A stretch of DNA of 64,000 nucleotides from assembly GCF_007745175.1 (NCBI RefSeq), contig NZ_CP036271.1, forward strand, positions 1,276,154-1,340,153. The letters are read 5' to 3'. Both the position numbers and the translations under genes were made by a program. A model generated the notes under the pieces. The model did no database searches and had not been told where the DNA came from. It saw only the letters and a list, made by a program, of their open reading frames with translations. The stretch comes from Caulifigura coniformis. GTDB taxonomy: Bacteria; Planctomycetota; Planctomycetia; Planctomycetales; Planctomycetaceae. Below, one piece after another: positions 17,482 to 26,736 of the stretch (position 1 is the first letter of the stretch; the number at the start of each line of letters is the position of its first letter).

Positions 17482-18249
17482 CTACCCGATGACCGGCGAT
17501 GCCCGCAGGCACGAACTGTCCATTGCACTGCGACTGAAGCGGTGCGCGGTGACGCGAGAAGCAGTCGATCCACACTGAAGTTGAGCCAGTCGCTGTGGAG
17601 AAGCTTCTTGGAAACCGGTCGGAAGTCGCTGCGAGCTCAGTTTCGCGGCATTCCTCGTGACCGAACCCGTATTCGGAATGATCTTCGAAACAATCGAGTC
17701 GACATCTCCTGTCCGGCAAGCAGCAACGAACTGATCGACAAGTCTCGCGACAGCTCCGGGGGCCGGATCGAATCGTGCCTTACTGTTGCGAACTCGCGAT
17801 TGAGCGCGGTGGAAGATCTGCCTGCCATTGGCTTCGGTCTTATTCAGAATTCTCGCGATGTCGACATGGTCATAGTTGAACACGGTTCGCAGGACGTAGG
17901 CTGTCAGTTCGCCTGGTGTTAGACGCTCCAGCATGAAGAGGAAGGCATCGTGTAACGAAGCGCCTGTTTCCGGAATTCGTCCGGACACTGTGGCAATGGC
18001 GGAGCAGAGCGTCGACGGGCGAAGGTTTTTGTCACGGGTCCGTTTCTCCCGCAATCGATCGATGCAGCGTCGGATGGTGGTCCTGACGAGAAAGCCTTCG
18101 AGGGAGTGCACCTCCCGAGTCTGCAGCAATCGCACATAGGCTTCCTGTACTGCGTCCTCAGCGTCGGCGACATTGGGGAGCACGCGCTTCGCTATAGAGC
18201 ACTTCCACAGTTGCTTTTCAGAGGGATGATAGGGGAAAGGATTTCTCAA
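17482..18249 (-). pseudogene. ECF41/SigJ-type sigma factor, 5' end disrupted by IS630
   Basis: The core is clear: region 2 (VADAEDAVQEAYVRLL), region 4 (RLTPGELTAYVLRTVF, DVARIL-like motif, EANGRQIFHRAQSRV) and the start of the ECF41 extension (LVDQFVAACRTGDVDSIVSKI). The frame runs into IS630 sequence: genomic sequence ends at the TA at 18195-18196, so residues upstream of KRVLPNV come from the element and the normal region 2 N-terminus is missing. About the last 65 residues (17482-17680) do not resemble the SnoaL-like tail of ECF41 factors, so a second frame defect is possible. It is probably inactive. The intact ancestor may have controlled the downstream SDR. Confidence 0.7.
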
Positions 18250-18275
18250 GTGGTTGGCTCAATCAAGGAAGAGTC

Positions 18276-18626
18276 ATGCCCACCCCCTACTCAATGGATT
18301 TGAGGCGACGTGTCGTGGCCGAAGTCGACCGCGGCTCTCCGCCGGCCGAAGTCGCCCGGCGATTTCAGGTCACTGAACGAACCATCTGGAACTGGCTCGC
18401 GCTTCGCAAAGAGACTGGCCAGATCACTCCCCGGCAGGGAGATGTCGGCCCGGAGTGCGTTCTGGAACCGCATCGGGAGCGGATTTTCAAAAGCGTCCAG
18501 GACGACCCCGGCCTGACGCTCGCCCAAAGGCAACGCCAACTCGGTCTGCCGGGCTGCGCGACCACTCTGTGGAATGCGCTTCGGCGCTGGGGAATCACTC
18601 TCAAAAAAAGTGCTCAAAGCTGCTGA
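18276..18626 (+). CDS. IS630 transposase, N-terminal helix-turn-helix part (ORF A)
   Basis: The 116 residues contain a helix-turn-helix (VARRFQVTERTIWNWLALRK) and the ATTLWNALRRWGITLKK segment that in IS630 family proteins leads directly into the catalytic domain. The frame stops after SAQSC*, just past a run of seven A at 18603-18609. The continuation is in ORF B, one base further on. Confidence 0.85.
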   Translation: MPTPYSMDLRRRVVAEVDRGSPPAEVARRFQVTERTIWNWLALRKETGQITPRQGDVGPECVLEPHRERIFKSVQDDPGLTLAQRQRQLGLPGCATTLWNALRRWGITLKKSAQSC

Positions 18627-19215
18627 ACAACAGCGGCCGGATGTGGCTCAGAAGCGCCGCTGGTGGAACATCCTGGTGCAGTCGAAAGCCTGTCGCCGTC
18701 TGGTGTTCTTCGACGAAACCGGGGCCGACACGAAGATGACGCGACGCTATGGCTGGGGACCAAAATCACGCCGGGTCGTGGACCATGTCCCTCAAGGGCA
18801 TTGGAAAACGACGACGTTCGCAGCGGCGCTCAGGGCCAGCGGAGTGATTGCTCCCCTGGTGCTGGATGGCCCGATGGATGGGGAATGCTTTCTGGCTTAC
18901 GTCCGTCAGTTCCTGATCCCGGCGCTGGAGCCGGGAGACTTGGTGGTCATGGACAACCTCAGCAGCCACAAGCAGAGCGCGGTGGGTGACGCGATTCGAC
19001 AGGCCGGGGCTGAGGTGTACTACCTGCCGCCGTACTCACCCGATCTCAACCCGATCGAGAAGTTGTTCTCGAAGTTCAAGACGCTTTTGCGGACGAGCGC
19101 TGAACGGACGACAGAAGGACTCTGGAACCGGATCGGAGTGCTGGTGGACGAGTTCACTCCGAGCGAATGCCTGAACTACATCCGTTCCTGCGGATACACT
19201 GCACACGAATCATGA
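18574..19215 (+). CDS. IS630 transposase, DDE catalytic part (ORF B)
   Basis: The 213 residues have the DDE triad of IS630: D in FFDETGAD, D in VVMDNLSSHK, and E in PDLNPIEKLFSKFK. It overlaps ORF A by 53 bp and is read in the +1 frame. The homologous join is at the A7 run, where both frames read Lys-Lys. A fused product needs +1 or -2 slippage, or transcript slippage removing one A. The ATG at 18574 gives an N-terminus out of keeping with the family, so separate initiation is less likely. Confidence 0.85.
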   Translation: MRFGAGESLSKKVLKAAEQQRPDVAQKRRWWNILVQSKACRRLVFFDETGADTKMTRRYGWGPKSRRVVDHVPQGHWKTTTFAAALRASGVIAPLVLDGPMDGECFLAYVRQFLIPALEPGDLVVMDNLSSHKQSAVGDAIRQAGAEVYYLPPYSPDLNPIEKLFSKFKTLLRTSAERTTEGLWNRIGVLVDEFTPSECLNYIRSCGYTAHES

Positions 19216-19386
19216 AGTTGCTCTAGAAATCATCCGCGGCCGCAGGTCAGTCACGGCTTCTCGGTACGTGATCATTGATCGCCTCGTCAGGAATGTCGCT
19301 CAATCTTTTGCCCGATATATTCTGGCCATCCGTCCTGCAGCCACGGCACAATCGGGCCTCAACTCTGCTCGTACTGAGCGTGGCTC

Positions 19387-20085
19387 ATGGACAGCGCGAA
19401 GGTTAAGATCCGCTCGCAGCTTGAAGGCCTTCCCAGTCGGTGCATCAAAGTGGCTGACGAACATACGACTGCGATCGTCCAACGCTATTTGGACGACCTG
19501 GGTGGCGGTTCCCCGGCCGAGCCTGTCATTCGTACGCTCCTGGACCGGGCCACCGGGCGGCTACAGGCGTTGTGCACACGCCTGCTCTTCCGTAGTTATC
19601 CCCGGTTGATGCATCCGCCGCTGAATCTGCAGGCAGACGAATTGCTGGGCGGTGTTGTCGAACGGCTGCTCAAGTCTCTCCGCAAAATCCGGCCACAGAC
19701 GGTCCGGCAATTCTTCGCGCTGGCCAATCAGCATATTCGCTGGGAACTCAATGACCTGGCCCGCCGCTTAGATGAGGCGCCACGGACTGCTCAGCTGACG
19801 GATGGCGCCCTCTCGCCCCCCGACAGCAGCGACTCCGTCCTGAGTGCGACAGGCCGGCGAATGCTGGAGGCCATTGAAAAGCTTCCTGAGGAAGAAAAAG
19901 AAGTGTTCGGACTGGTGCGAATTCAGGGACTGACGCAGGCGGAGTCCGCGACGATTCTTGGCGTCTCGACGAAGACGGTGCAGCGGCGACTCAATCGAAG
20001 CCTGTTGCTGCTGGCCGATGAGTTGAGGGATTTGCAACCAGATCTCGTGCAGCCAGGCGAGTCGGGGGACGAGGTACGGGCGTGA
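19387..20085 (+). CDS. ECF-family RNA polymerase sigma factor (planctomycete ECF-STK type)
   Basis: The protein has 232 residues. It has a region 2-like part (LQADELLGGVVERLLKSL), a long linker, and region 4 with LPEEEKEVFGLVRIQGLTQ and the helix-turn-helix ATILGVSTKTVQRRLNRSL. The stop at 20085 is one base before the ATG of the kinase at 20087, so the genes are translationally coupled. In planctomycetes, sigma factors of this type occur next to Ser/Thr kinases that are thought to control them, in place of a classical anti-sigma factor. The intergenic stretch from the IS630 end to 19386 is only 160 bp. Confidence 0.85.
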   Translation: MDSAKVKIRSQLEGLPSRCIKVADEHTTAIVQRYLDDLGGGSPAEPVIRTLLDRATGRLQALCTRLLFRSYPRLMHPPLNLQADELLGGVVERLLKSLRKIRPQTVRQFFALANQHIRWELNDLARRLDEAPRTAQLTDGALSPPDSSDSVLSATGRRMLEAIEKLPEEEKEVFGLVRIQGLTQAESATILGVSTKTVQRRLNRSLLLLADELRDLQPDLVQPGESGDEVRA

Positions 20086-20086
20086 G

Positions 20087-23000
20087 ATGAGCGCTGACCC
20101 CCGACTCAACGAGTTGCTCGAAGAGATCCTGGAAACCGGGTGTTCACCCGAAGTCGCCACTCGCGACTGCCCCGAACTGTTGCCTGAGCTGCTCACGAGA
20201 TTGCGCCACGTGCATGCCGTGGAGGCACAAGTCGAGGCCCTCTTTCCAGATTCGGGCATCTCCTTCTCACCGGCTCCGGAGCGGCCTCAGACTGATGAGT
20301 TGCCACTGATTCCCGGTTACGAAGTGCTGTCGGTTCTGGGCCGAGGCGGCATGGGGGTGGTCTACAAGGGACGCCATCTGCAATTGAATCGCAGCGTCGC
20401 CATCAAGATGCCGCTGGTCGGAACACATGCCACACAGGCGGAACGTGAACGGTTCCACCGGGAAGCGGAAGCGGCCGCCCGCCTGCAGCATCCGGGTCTC
20501 GTTCCGGTGTACGACGTGGGTGAACACCGCGGACGCCTGTACTTCACGATGGAGTTCGTCGACGGAGGTAGCCTGGCGGAGAAACTGGGTGGAACGCCGC
20601 AGCCCAGCCGAGCCGCGGCCGAGTTGCTCGTCACTCTGTCAGACGCTGTTCATGCCGCGCATGAAAAGGGAATTGTTCATCGAGATCTGAAGCCCTCCAA
20701 CATTCTGTTGACCTCTGACGGCCGTCCGAAGATCAGCGATTTCGGACTGGCGAGACAGACGGAGAACGCGGCGGGTCTGACACTCTCGGGCATGCCAGTG
20801 GGGACACCCAGCTACATGTCTCCCGAACAGGCGCGCGGCGACAGTCATCTCCTTGGCCCGTCCGTCGATGTGTACGCTCTCGGGGCGCTGCTGTACGAGC
20901 TTCTCACCGGCCGGCCTCCCTTTCACGCCGATTCCTCCCAGGCGACGCTCACGCAGGTGATGACGCAGGAAGCCGTCCCGCCGACGCAACTGAACCGGGG
21001 AATTCCATCGGATCTGGAGACGATCTGCCTCAAGTGTCTGCAAAAGACGCCTCGAGATCGTTACGCAACTGCCGCAGACCTCCGGGACGATGTACGACGT
21101 TTCCTCAGGAACGAACCGATCGTCGCCCGCCCTGTCGGGCCTGCCGGCCGCATGGTGCGCTGGATCCGTCGCAACCCGGCATGGGCGGCGCTGCTCGCGA
21201 CGAGTGTTCTTTTCTCAGCCACTCTTGCGACCGCCGTTCTGAGGAACGCATTGCAGGAGGCGGATCGACGCAACGAGATCGAAAGAGAGCTTCGTCAGAT
21301 TGGTGACTTTCAACAGCAAGGACGTTGGAACGACGCTCGCGTCTATATGCAGAAGCTGGAGGATCCGATCCGCGGGAGCGGAGTCGAGGACCTTCAGAAG
21401 CGAATCAGCACGATTCACGACGACCTCGATCTCGTCGGGAAGCTGGACCGGATTCACCTGAACCGGGCCACGAGCGCAGGCGATCTGGCACACTACAAGT
21501 CGAAGGCCGATCGACAATACGTGGAGGCATTAGAAGGGGCAGGCCTGACGAACGAGGACGAGGAATCCGAAGTCGTAGCCGCTCGCGTCAAAGCGTCGGC
21601 AGTGCGTCTGGCCCTGATTGCTGCGATTGATGATTGGGCCATGTGTGCGTCAGACAGAACACGGCGGGAATGGCTGTTGCGGATCGTTCGCGATGCCGAT
21701 CCCGATCCACACGGTTGGAAAGACCGTATCCGCGACCCTGTGAAATGGGACAGCCGCGAGGCGCTCGCCGCGCTGGCGACGGAAGTGCCGGTCACAGGTC
21801 AGCCGGTGTCATTGCTGTTGACGCTCGGGGAACGGCTTCGTGACGCCAACATCGTCCCGACAGAGTTCCTGACCCGCGTCCAGCATGAGTATCCGTCGGA
21901 CTTCTGGGCGAATATCGCGCTCGGCGATGCCATTCTGTGGGCATCGCCAGTCGAGGCCGCCGGTTACTTCCGAGCGGCGCTTGCCAGTCGTTCCAATGCG
22001 GCCGTCGCTTATACGGCGCTCGGCGACTCACTTCGAATCCAGAAGCGTTACGCTGAAGCACGCAGTTATTACGAGCACGCACTCGAGCTCGACCCTGTTT
22101 ATGCCAGGGGCCAGAGCAGTCTGGGCAACCTCCTCAGGGAGTCCGGGCATCTGGACGAAGCGATCAAGTATCTCCGGATCGCTCTCGATCTGGACCCTCA
22201 CTACGCCTATGCCCACCTCGACCTGGCGAACGCGCTGCGAGACTCCGGGCGCAACGAAGAGGCCCTCGAGCACTTCCGCGAGATTCACGCCGTCAACCAG
22301 TCGATTCCATACGTCGAGAATACGCTGCGATCGGAATCCATTCGGCTTGGGAAGTCTGCGGAGGTTCTCCGTGACTGGAAGGCGATTCTCGCAAATGACC
22401 CGCCGCAGCACGTACGGTGGTTCGGATACGCAGAGCTGTGCCTGTTCCTGGGGGATGAGCAGGAGTATCGCCGCGCCTGCTCGGACCTGATTCGTCGATT
22501 TAGAGACACCGACGATCCGTATGTCGCCGAACCAGTTGCCAGGGCGATCCTGCTGGCGCCGCCTTCGGAAGAGGTTCTCCGCGTCGCCTCTGAGCTTGCG
22601 GATCGGGCAGTCGATTCCGAGCCAACCAGATTTGGATGGGTCTTTCCCTACTTTCAGTTCGCCAAGGGATTGGCGGAGTACCGTCAGGGGAACTTCAGCG
22701 AAGCGGTCTCCATTCTGAGCGGACCGGCTGCCAACGTCCTCGGCCCTTGTCCCGGACTTGTCACAGCAATGGCGAGATCCCGGCTCGGCGACCAGCAGGC
22801 CGCTCGCCTGGCGCTGGCGAACGAGATCAGCGCGTTCAACTGGAGCTTTGCGAAAGTCCGCGGTCACGACCAATGGCTTTGGCACGTTCTCCGGCATGAG
22901 GCCGAGTCCGTGATCGTTCCTGAAATGGCGGCGTTCTTTGAGGGTCAATACGAGCCCCAGGACAATATCGATCGACTGATCCTGCTTGGGGAATGTCGTT

Positions 23001-23422
23001 TCAAGAACCACACTGCCAGGGCAGCGCGGCTTTATGCCGATGCGTTCGCCGCAGATTCAGCACTCGCCGAGGCCCCTCGCTCCGATCACCTCTTCAACGC
23101 GGCTCGCATTGCCGCCCTCGCTGGCTGCGGCGAAGGAGAAGACGCGTCAGGCCTGAGTGAGGACGATCGCCAGAAGTGGCGCAGCCAGGCACGAACCTGG
23201 CTGCGGGCGGAACTCTCCATGCGGGCCGCCGGGATGAACCCCAAGCTCGAGTCGAGTCGTGAAAACGTCCGACGAAAGATCGTCCGCTGGCGAACGGATG
23301 CAGAACTCGCGGGCCTGCGCGAACCGGCTGAGTTGCAGAAGCTCAGTCCGGCCGAGCGCGACGACAGCCTCGCACTCTGGAGTGAAGTGGAAGCTCTGCT
23401 TCGTCGCTGTGACTCGCGGTAG
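20087..23422 (+). CDS. Membrane Ser/Thr protein kinase with TPR sensor domain
   Basis: The protein has 1111 residues. A short N-terminal segment precedes the Hanks-type kinase domain (about 78-345): P-loop GRGGMGVV at 85-92, VAIK Lys107, catalytic HRDLKPSN, DFGLA, and SPEQARG of the activation loop. One transmembrane helix follows (WAALLATSVLFSATLATAVL, about 365-385), then a long extracytoplasmic part with TPR units (AYTALGDSLRIQKRYAEARS, ARGQSSLGNLLRESGHLDEA, AHLDLANALRDSGRNEEALE). It is coupled to the ECF sigma gene immediately upstream and is its probable regulator. The signal sensed by the TPR part is unknown. Confidence 0.92.
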   Translation: MSADPRLNELLEEILETGCSPEVATRDCPELLPELLTRLRHVHAVEAQVEALFPDSGISFSPAPERPQTDELPLIPGYEVLSVLGRGGMGVVYKGRHLQLNRSVAIKMPLVGTHATQAERERFHREAEAAARLQHPGLVPVYDVGEHRGRLYFTMEFVDGGSLAEKLGGTPQPSRAAAELLVTLSDAVHAAHEKGIVHRDLKPSNILLTSDGRPKISDFGLARQTENAAGLTLSGMPVGTPSYMSPEQARGDSHLLGPSVDVYALGALLYELLTGRPPFHADSSQATLTQVMTQEAVPPTQLNRGIPSDLETICLKCLQKTPRDRYATAADLRDDVRRFLRNEPIVARPVGPAGRMVRWIRRNPAWAALLATSVLFSATLATAVLRNALQEADRRNEIERELRQIGDFQQQGRWNDARVYMQKLEDPIRGSGVEDLQKRISTIHDDLDLVGKLDRIHLNRATSAGDLAHYKSKADRQYVEALEGAGLTNEDEESEVVAARVKASAVRLALIAAIDDWAMCASDRTRREWLLRIVRDADPDPHGWKDRIRDPVKWDSREALAALATEVPVTGQPVSLLLTLGERLRDANIVPTEFLTRVQHEYPSDFWANIALGDAILWASPVEAAGYFRAALASRSNAAVAYTALGDSLRIQKRYAEARSYYEHALELDPVYARGQSSLGNLLRESGHLDEAIKYLRIALDLDPHYAYAHLDLANALRDSGRNEEALEHFREIHAVNQSIPYVENTLRSESIRLGKSAEVLRDWKAILANDPPQHVRWFGYAELCLFLGDEQEYRRACSDLIRRFRDTDDPYVAEPVARAILLAPPSEEVLRVASELADRAVDSEPTRFGWVFPYFQFAKGLAEYRQGNFSEAVSILSGPAANVLGPCPGLVTAMARSRLGDQQAARLALANEISAFNWSFAKVRGHDQWLWHVLRHEAESVIVPEMAAFFEGQYEPQDNIDRLILLGECRFKNHTARAARLYADAFAADSALAEAPRSDHLFNAARIAALAGCGEGEDASGLSEDDRQKWRSQARTWLRAELSMRAAGMNPKLESSRENVRRKIVRWRTDAELAGLREPAELQKLSPAERDDSLALWSEVEALLRRCDSR

Positions 23423-23576
23423 CGCGGGGGGCAGAGAGGAGTAATTCTGCGCGGAAGTGGAGGATTCCTCGTCTGAATTGTCACAGACGAACCACCTCGA
23501 ACCGTCCTTGATGACACGTTCTCGCGGTTCAAGCGAAATGGCGCGAGCCCACATCACTCCTTCCTGGACGAACCAA

Positions 23577-24521
23577 ATGCCTGCATTAACACTTGGTCGC
23601 AAGGCCAGCCAAGAAAACAACTCGCACGACGAGCGAACACGACTCGATGAGCCAGTCCCCTCGCGGTATGAACTCAAGGTCGGCGACATCGATGTGCTGG
23701 TGATCAGCGATGGAGTGCTGACTTTGCCCGGCGAAATGCTGGGGCACAACGTCGCCCCGGACGTTCGTGCGGCCTGCCTGGATGAGATGTTTCTGCCGCC
23801 GGACTATTTCGAATGGGCACTGAACGTGGTCCTGGTCCGCAGTGGCAGCCAGACGATCCTGATCGATGCAGGACTGGGCTCGGATCCGAATCTGAATCTG
23901 CCGAAGGCGGGTCGGACGATTGAGCGACTGGAGGCCGCCGGGATCGATCTGGCCTCTGTGACGGATGTCGTGCTGACGCACCTGCACATGGACCACATCG
24001 GGGGACTCCTCGTCGCCGGGATCAAGGAGCGGCTGCGGCCACACTTGCGAATTCATCTCGCGGCAGCGGAGGCTGAATTCTGGGAGTCGCCCGATTTCTC
24101 GCACACATCGATGCCTGCTGGTTTTCCGGATGCACTGCGCAGTGCCGCCAGGCGGTTCCTGCACGAGTACCGCGGCAATCTGCATCCGTTCGAGAACGAG
24201 TACGACGTGGCCCCAGGCGTTATGGTCCAGCGCACCGGCGGCCACACGCCAGGGCACAGCGTCGTCCGACTTGCGTCCAAAGGCAACCGGCTCACCTTCG
24301 CCGGTGACGCCGTGTTCCAGGTCGGCTTTGAACATCCTGGTTGGTTCAACGGGTTCGAACACGATCCCGAAGAGGCGGCCCGCGTCAGAGTCAAACTCTT
24401 GCGGGAACTCGCAGCGAACCGCGAGCCGCTTGTGGCGACACATCTCTCCTTTCCGTCAGTGTGCCACGTGGCGGTGGACGGTGACGCATTCCGTTGGGTT
24501 CCCGGCCCATGGGAATACTAG
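23577..24521 (+). CDS. Metallo-beta-lactamase-fold hydrolase
   Basis: About 314 residues. Zinc ligands are in THLHMDHIGGL (HxHxDH), GHTPGHS and FAGDAVF, and a final His is in ATHLSF. The order fits the glyoxalase II / lactonase-like branch of MBL proteins rather than beta-lactamases. There is no convincing signal peptide. The start at 23577 (MPALTL) is a compromise; the frame is open from 23457. It lies 155 bp after the kinase gene and 192 bp before the nitroreductase gene. Substrate unknown; quorum-signal or other lactone hydrolysis is one possibility. Confidence 0.8.
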   Translation: MPALTLGRKASQENNSHDERTRLDEPVPSRYELKVGDIDVLVISDGVLTLPGEMLGHNVAPDVRAACLDEMFLPPDYFEWALNVVLVRSGSQTILIDAGLGSDPNLNLPKAGRTIERLEAAGIDLASVTDVVLTHLHMDHIGGLLVAGIKERLRPHLRIHLAAAEAEFWESPDFSHTSMPAGFPDALRSAARRFLHEYRGNLHPFENEYDVAPGVMVQRTGGHTPGHSVVRLASKGNRLTFAGDAVFQVGFEHPGWFNGFEHDPEEAARVRVKLLRELAANREPLVATHLSFPSVCHVAVDGDAFRWVPGPWEY

Positions 24522-24713
24522 ATGCTGACTGGGTCAGGCCCGAACGAGTCGTCGCACACGCTCCGGGATCCGCAGCGCGGGTTCAGGTAAGTGAGACGAC
24601 TCGTTCGGCGGAGGGCTGAGGAACACCTGATCTGTAAGCGTGGATCGCCCGACCAGGCCGCGGACGGCTCCCCGAATCTTGGCGTCCACTTCAGTCTGAA
24701 GGGAGCGTGATCG

Positions 24714-25379
24714 ATGGATGTCTACGAGGCGGTCGCGAGTCGACGGTCGGTGCGTGGATTCACCGATCAGCCTGTTCCTGACGATGTGCTGGAGCGAGTT
24801 CTTACTGCAGCCGCAATGGCCCCGTCCGGATCGAACATCCAACCCTGGCGGATCTACGTACTGACAGGCGAGCGGCTCACACAGCTCAAGAAAGCTGCCG
24901 TTGAACGAGTGGCGGCCGGCGATCCCTGGGACAGTCGGGAGTTCGCGATGTACCCGGAATCGTTGAAGTCCCCGTACACGGAACGACGCTCTGAATTCGG
25001 AAAGGAACGATACAACGCACTCGGAATTGATCGAGAAGACTGGGGCGCACGTCAGCGGGCAGCGATCGGAAACTGGAACTGCTTCGGGGCGACGACCGCT
25101 CTCTTCTGCTATATCGATCGCGACCTCGGCCGGCCGCAATGGGCTGACGTCGGGATGTACCTGCAGACAGTGATGTTGCTGCTGCGTGCTGAGGGCTTGC
25201 ACAGTTGCCCTCAAATGGCGTGGTCGCAGGTTCGCAAATCGGTCGCAGAGATCGTGTCGCCTCCAGCGGACCTCATACTGTTCTGCGGAATGTCAATCGG
25301 CTACGAGGACTCCGCGGTGGACTATGTACGCATCGGCCGGGCGCCGCTCCAGGAAACGGTCACATTCGTTAGACACTGA
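24714..25379 (+). CDS. Nitroreductase family oxidoreductase
   Basis: The protein has 221 residues, typical for FMN-dependent nitroreductases. The FMN-binding N-terminus is visible (SRRSVRGFTDQPV and AAAMAPSGSNIQPWR), as is the later DVGMYLQTVMLLLRAEG helix. AAGGGAGCG lies 8 nt before the ATG. Likely a cytoplasmic flavoprotein reducing nitro compounds or quinones with NAD(P)H. It is convergent with the PQQ-propeller gene at 25452. Confidence 0.88.
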   Translation: MDVYEAVASRRSVRGFTDQPVPDDVLERVLTAAAMAPSGSNIQPWRIYVLTGERLTQLKKAAVERVAAGDPWDSREFAMYPESLKSPYTERRSEFGKERYNALGIDREDWGARQRAAIGNWNCFGATTALFCYIDRDLGRPQWADVGMYLQTVMLLLRAEGLHSCPQMAWSQVRKSVAEIVSPPADLILFCGMSIGYEDSAVDYVRIGRAPLQETVTFVRH

Positions 25380-25451
25380 TCTGCCCTTCCTTTAACGGCT
25401 CCACATTCCGTTGTACTCCGCTTTGACCGGCGCGGTCGCTGCCACTGTCGT

Positions 25452-26699
25452 TCAGGGAGCAACGCTGACTGCTGTCCCGAATTCCTTCCCGATCCGCAGC
25501 AGATGGCCCTCCGTTCGAACGAAGAGGCTCCGATGGGCGATCGCCGGAGTCGAGTAGACGCCCTCGCCGAGACCATTCTTTGAAAGAACCTCGAAAGTCT
25601 TTCCGTTAGCGATCACGGTGCATGTACCAGAGTCCTCGAAGAAGTAAATGCGGTCTTCTGCCGCGACTGGCGAACTGTAGACCGGTCCCGTTCTTCGAGC
25701 TGTCATCAGGGAGCGACCGGTGCGCGGATCCAGGCAAGTGTAAACGCCGGTGTCACTCAGAATATGGAGATAGTCGCCCAGCAGGATTGGTGTCGGGACG
25801 TAGGGCATCTGTCGCTCGTTGCGCCAGGCGACGAACTCTTCCGAGATTTCTCCACGGCCGCCGAGTTTGACGGCCATGGCCTTCTTCTCCGGAGAGCCGC
25901 CGAAGCTGAAGACCATTCCATGACCGACTGAGGGCGTGCTGACGAACTTCTCAGCTGGACCGGCGATCGACCAGATCGGTTCTCCGGTTGCAGGGTTCAG
26001 GGCGACGGTTTGCGAAGCCCCGGTCAGGATGAGTTGCAGTTCGCCGTCGTGCTGCGTCAGCAGGGGTGTCGAGAACGATCGCAGGTTGATCGACGGCTTG
26101 TAGCGCCAGATCTCGTCACCCGTCATCGTATTCAGCAGGACGACGAAGGCCTCGCCGTCCTGCTGACCATTGATGATCACTCCATTGCCGAATACGACGG
26201 GGCTGGCGGCGAAGCCGTGCTGGGAGTGAAACGTCCCCGGAGACTTCGACCACAGGATGCGGCCCTCGAGGTCAAGAGCGACAACCTGCATTGCACGGTC
26301 GTCGACGAAGACCGCAAAGATGCGCTGCCCATCACAAGCCGGCGTGCTGGAGGCGGCGGTGTTGAACTTGTGCATGTCTCCGGTTTCGCCGCGGTGGACG
26401 ACGGTGTTCCAGCGGACGACGCCAGAGGAAGCATCGATGGCAAGGACCCGGCGTGTCTGGTCGAAGACGTCCGCCAGGGTGATGACGACGTAATCACCGA
26501 TGACGATCGGGGACGACCTTCCTCCGCCGGGAAGAGAAGTCTTCCAGGCGATGTTCTCATTCGGTGACCAGCTGATAGGGACGCCGGTTTCAGTTGAGAC
26601 CCCGTCGCCTTTTTGACCGCGCCAGGAGGGCCAGTCGCCGGCGCTGGTGGTACTCGTGATCGCGAGCAGCAGGCACGGAATCGTAGTGCGGAGGCTCAT
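25452..26699 (-). CDS. PQQ-like beta-propeller protein, exported
   Basis: The protein has 415 residues. A signal peptide (TIPCLLLAITSTTSAG) precedes the WPSWRGQKGDGVSTETGVP motif, common at the start of planctomycete outer-membrane-assembly-like PQQ propellers. Six to seven blades follow, with repeats such as VLAIDASSGVVRW, VVALDLEGRILW and VALNPATGEPIW. No metal or substrate residues can be assigned, so it is probably a scaffold or binding protein. ATG 26699 was chosen for the signal peptide; the open frame runs back to 27107 within the upstream gene. It is the last gene of a five-gene minus-strand cassette, 37 bp after the cytochrome-WD40 gene. Confidence 0.85.
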   Translation of the reverse strand: MSLRTTIPCLLLAITSTTSAGDWPSWRGQKGDGVSTETGVPISWSPNENIAWKTSLPGGGRSSPIVIGDYVVITLADVFDQTRRVLAIDASSGVVRWNTVVHRGETGDMHKFNTAASSTPACDGQRIFAVFVDDRAMQVVALDLEGRILWSKSPGTFHSQHGFAASPVVFGNGVIINGQQDGEAFVVLLNTMTGDEIWRYKPSINLRSFSTPLLTQHDGELQLILTGASQTVALNPATGEPIWSIAGPAEKFVSTPSVGHGMVFSFGGSPEKKAMAVKLGGRGEISEEFVAWRNERQMPYVPTPILLGDYLHILSDTGVYTCLDPRTGRSLMTARRTGPVYSSPVAAEDRIYFFEDSGTCTVIANGKTFEVLSKNGLGEGVYSTPAIAHRSLFVRTEGHLLRIGKEFGTAVSVAP

Positions 26700-26736
26700 T
26701 TCGGATGCCCGGTGAGCAGTGATGGCGAGGGAACGT

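Larger units (their letters stand above)
18197..19223 (+). mobile_element. IS630-family insertion sequence, 1027 bp
   Basis: The element is bounded by TA dinucleotides at 18195-18196 and 19224-19225, matching the TA target duplication of IS630/Tc1-mariner elements. The ends are imperfect inverted repeats: the left end starts GAGCACTTCC and the right end, reverse complemented, starts GAGCAACTTC. It carries two overlapping reading frames on the plus strand that together form one transposase. Confidence 0.85.

Noticed and set aside
24534-25214. Minus-strand frame opposite the nitroreductase, with a tail extending to 24534
   Set aside because: Most of it is antisense to a solid nitroreductase gene. 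The last 55 codons look slightly protein-like but match no family I know.
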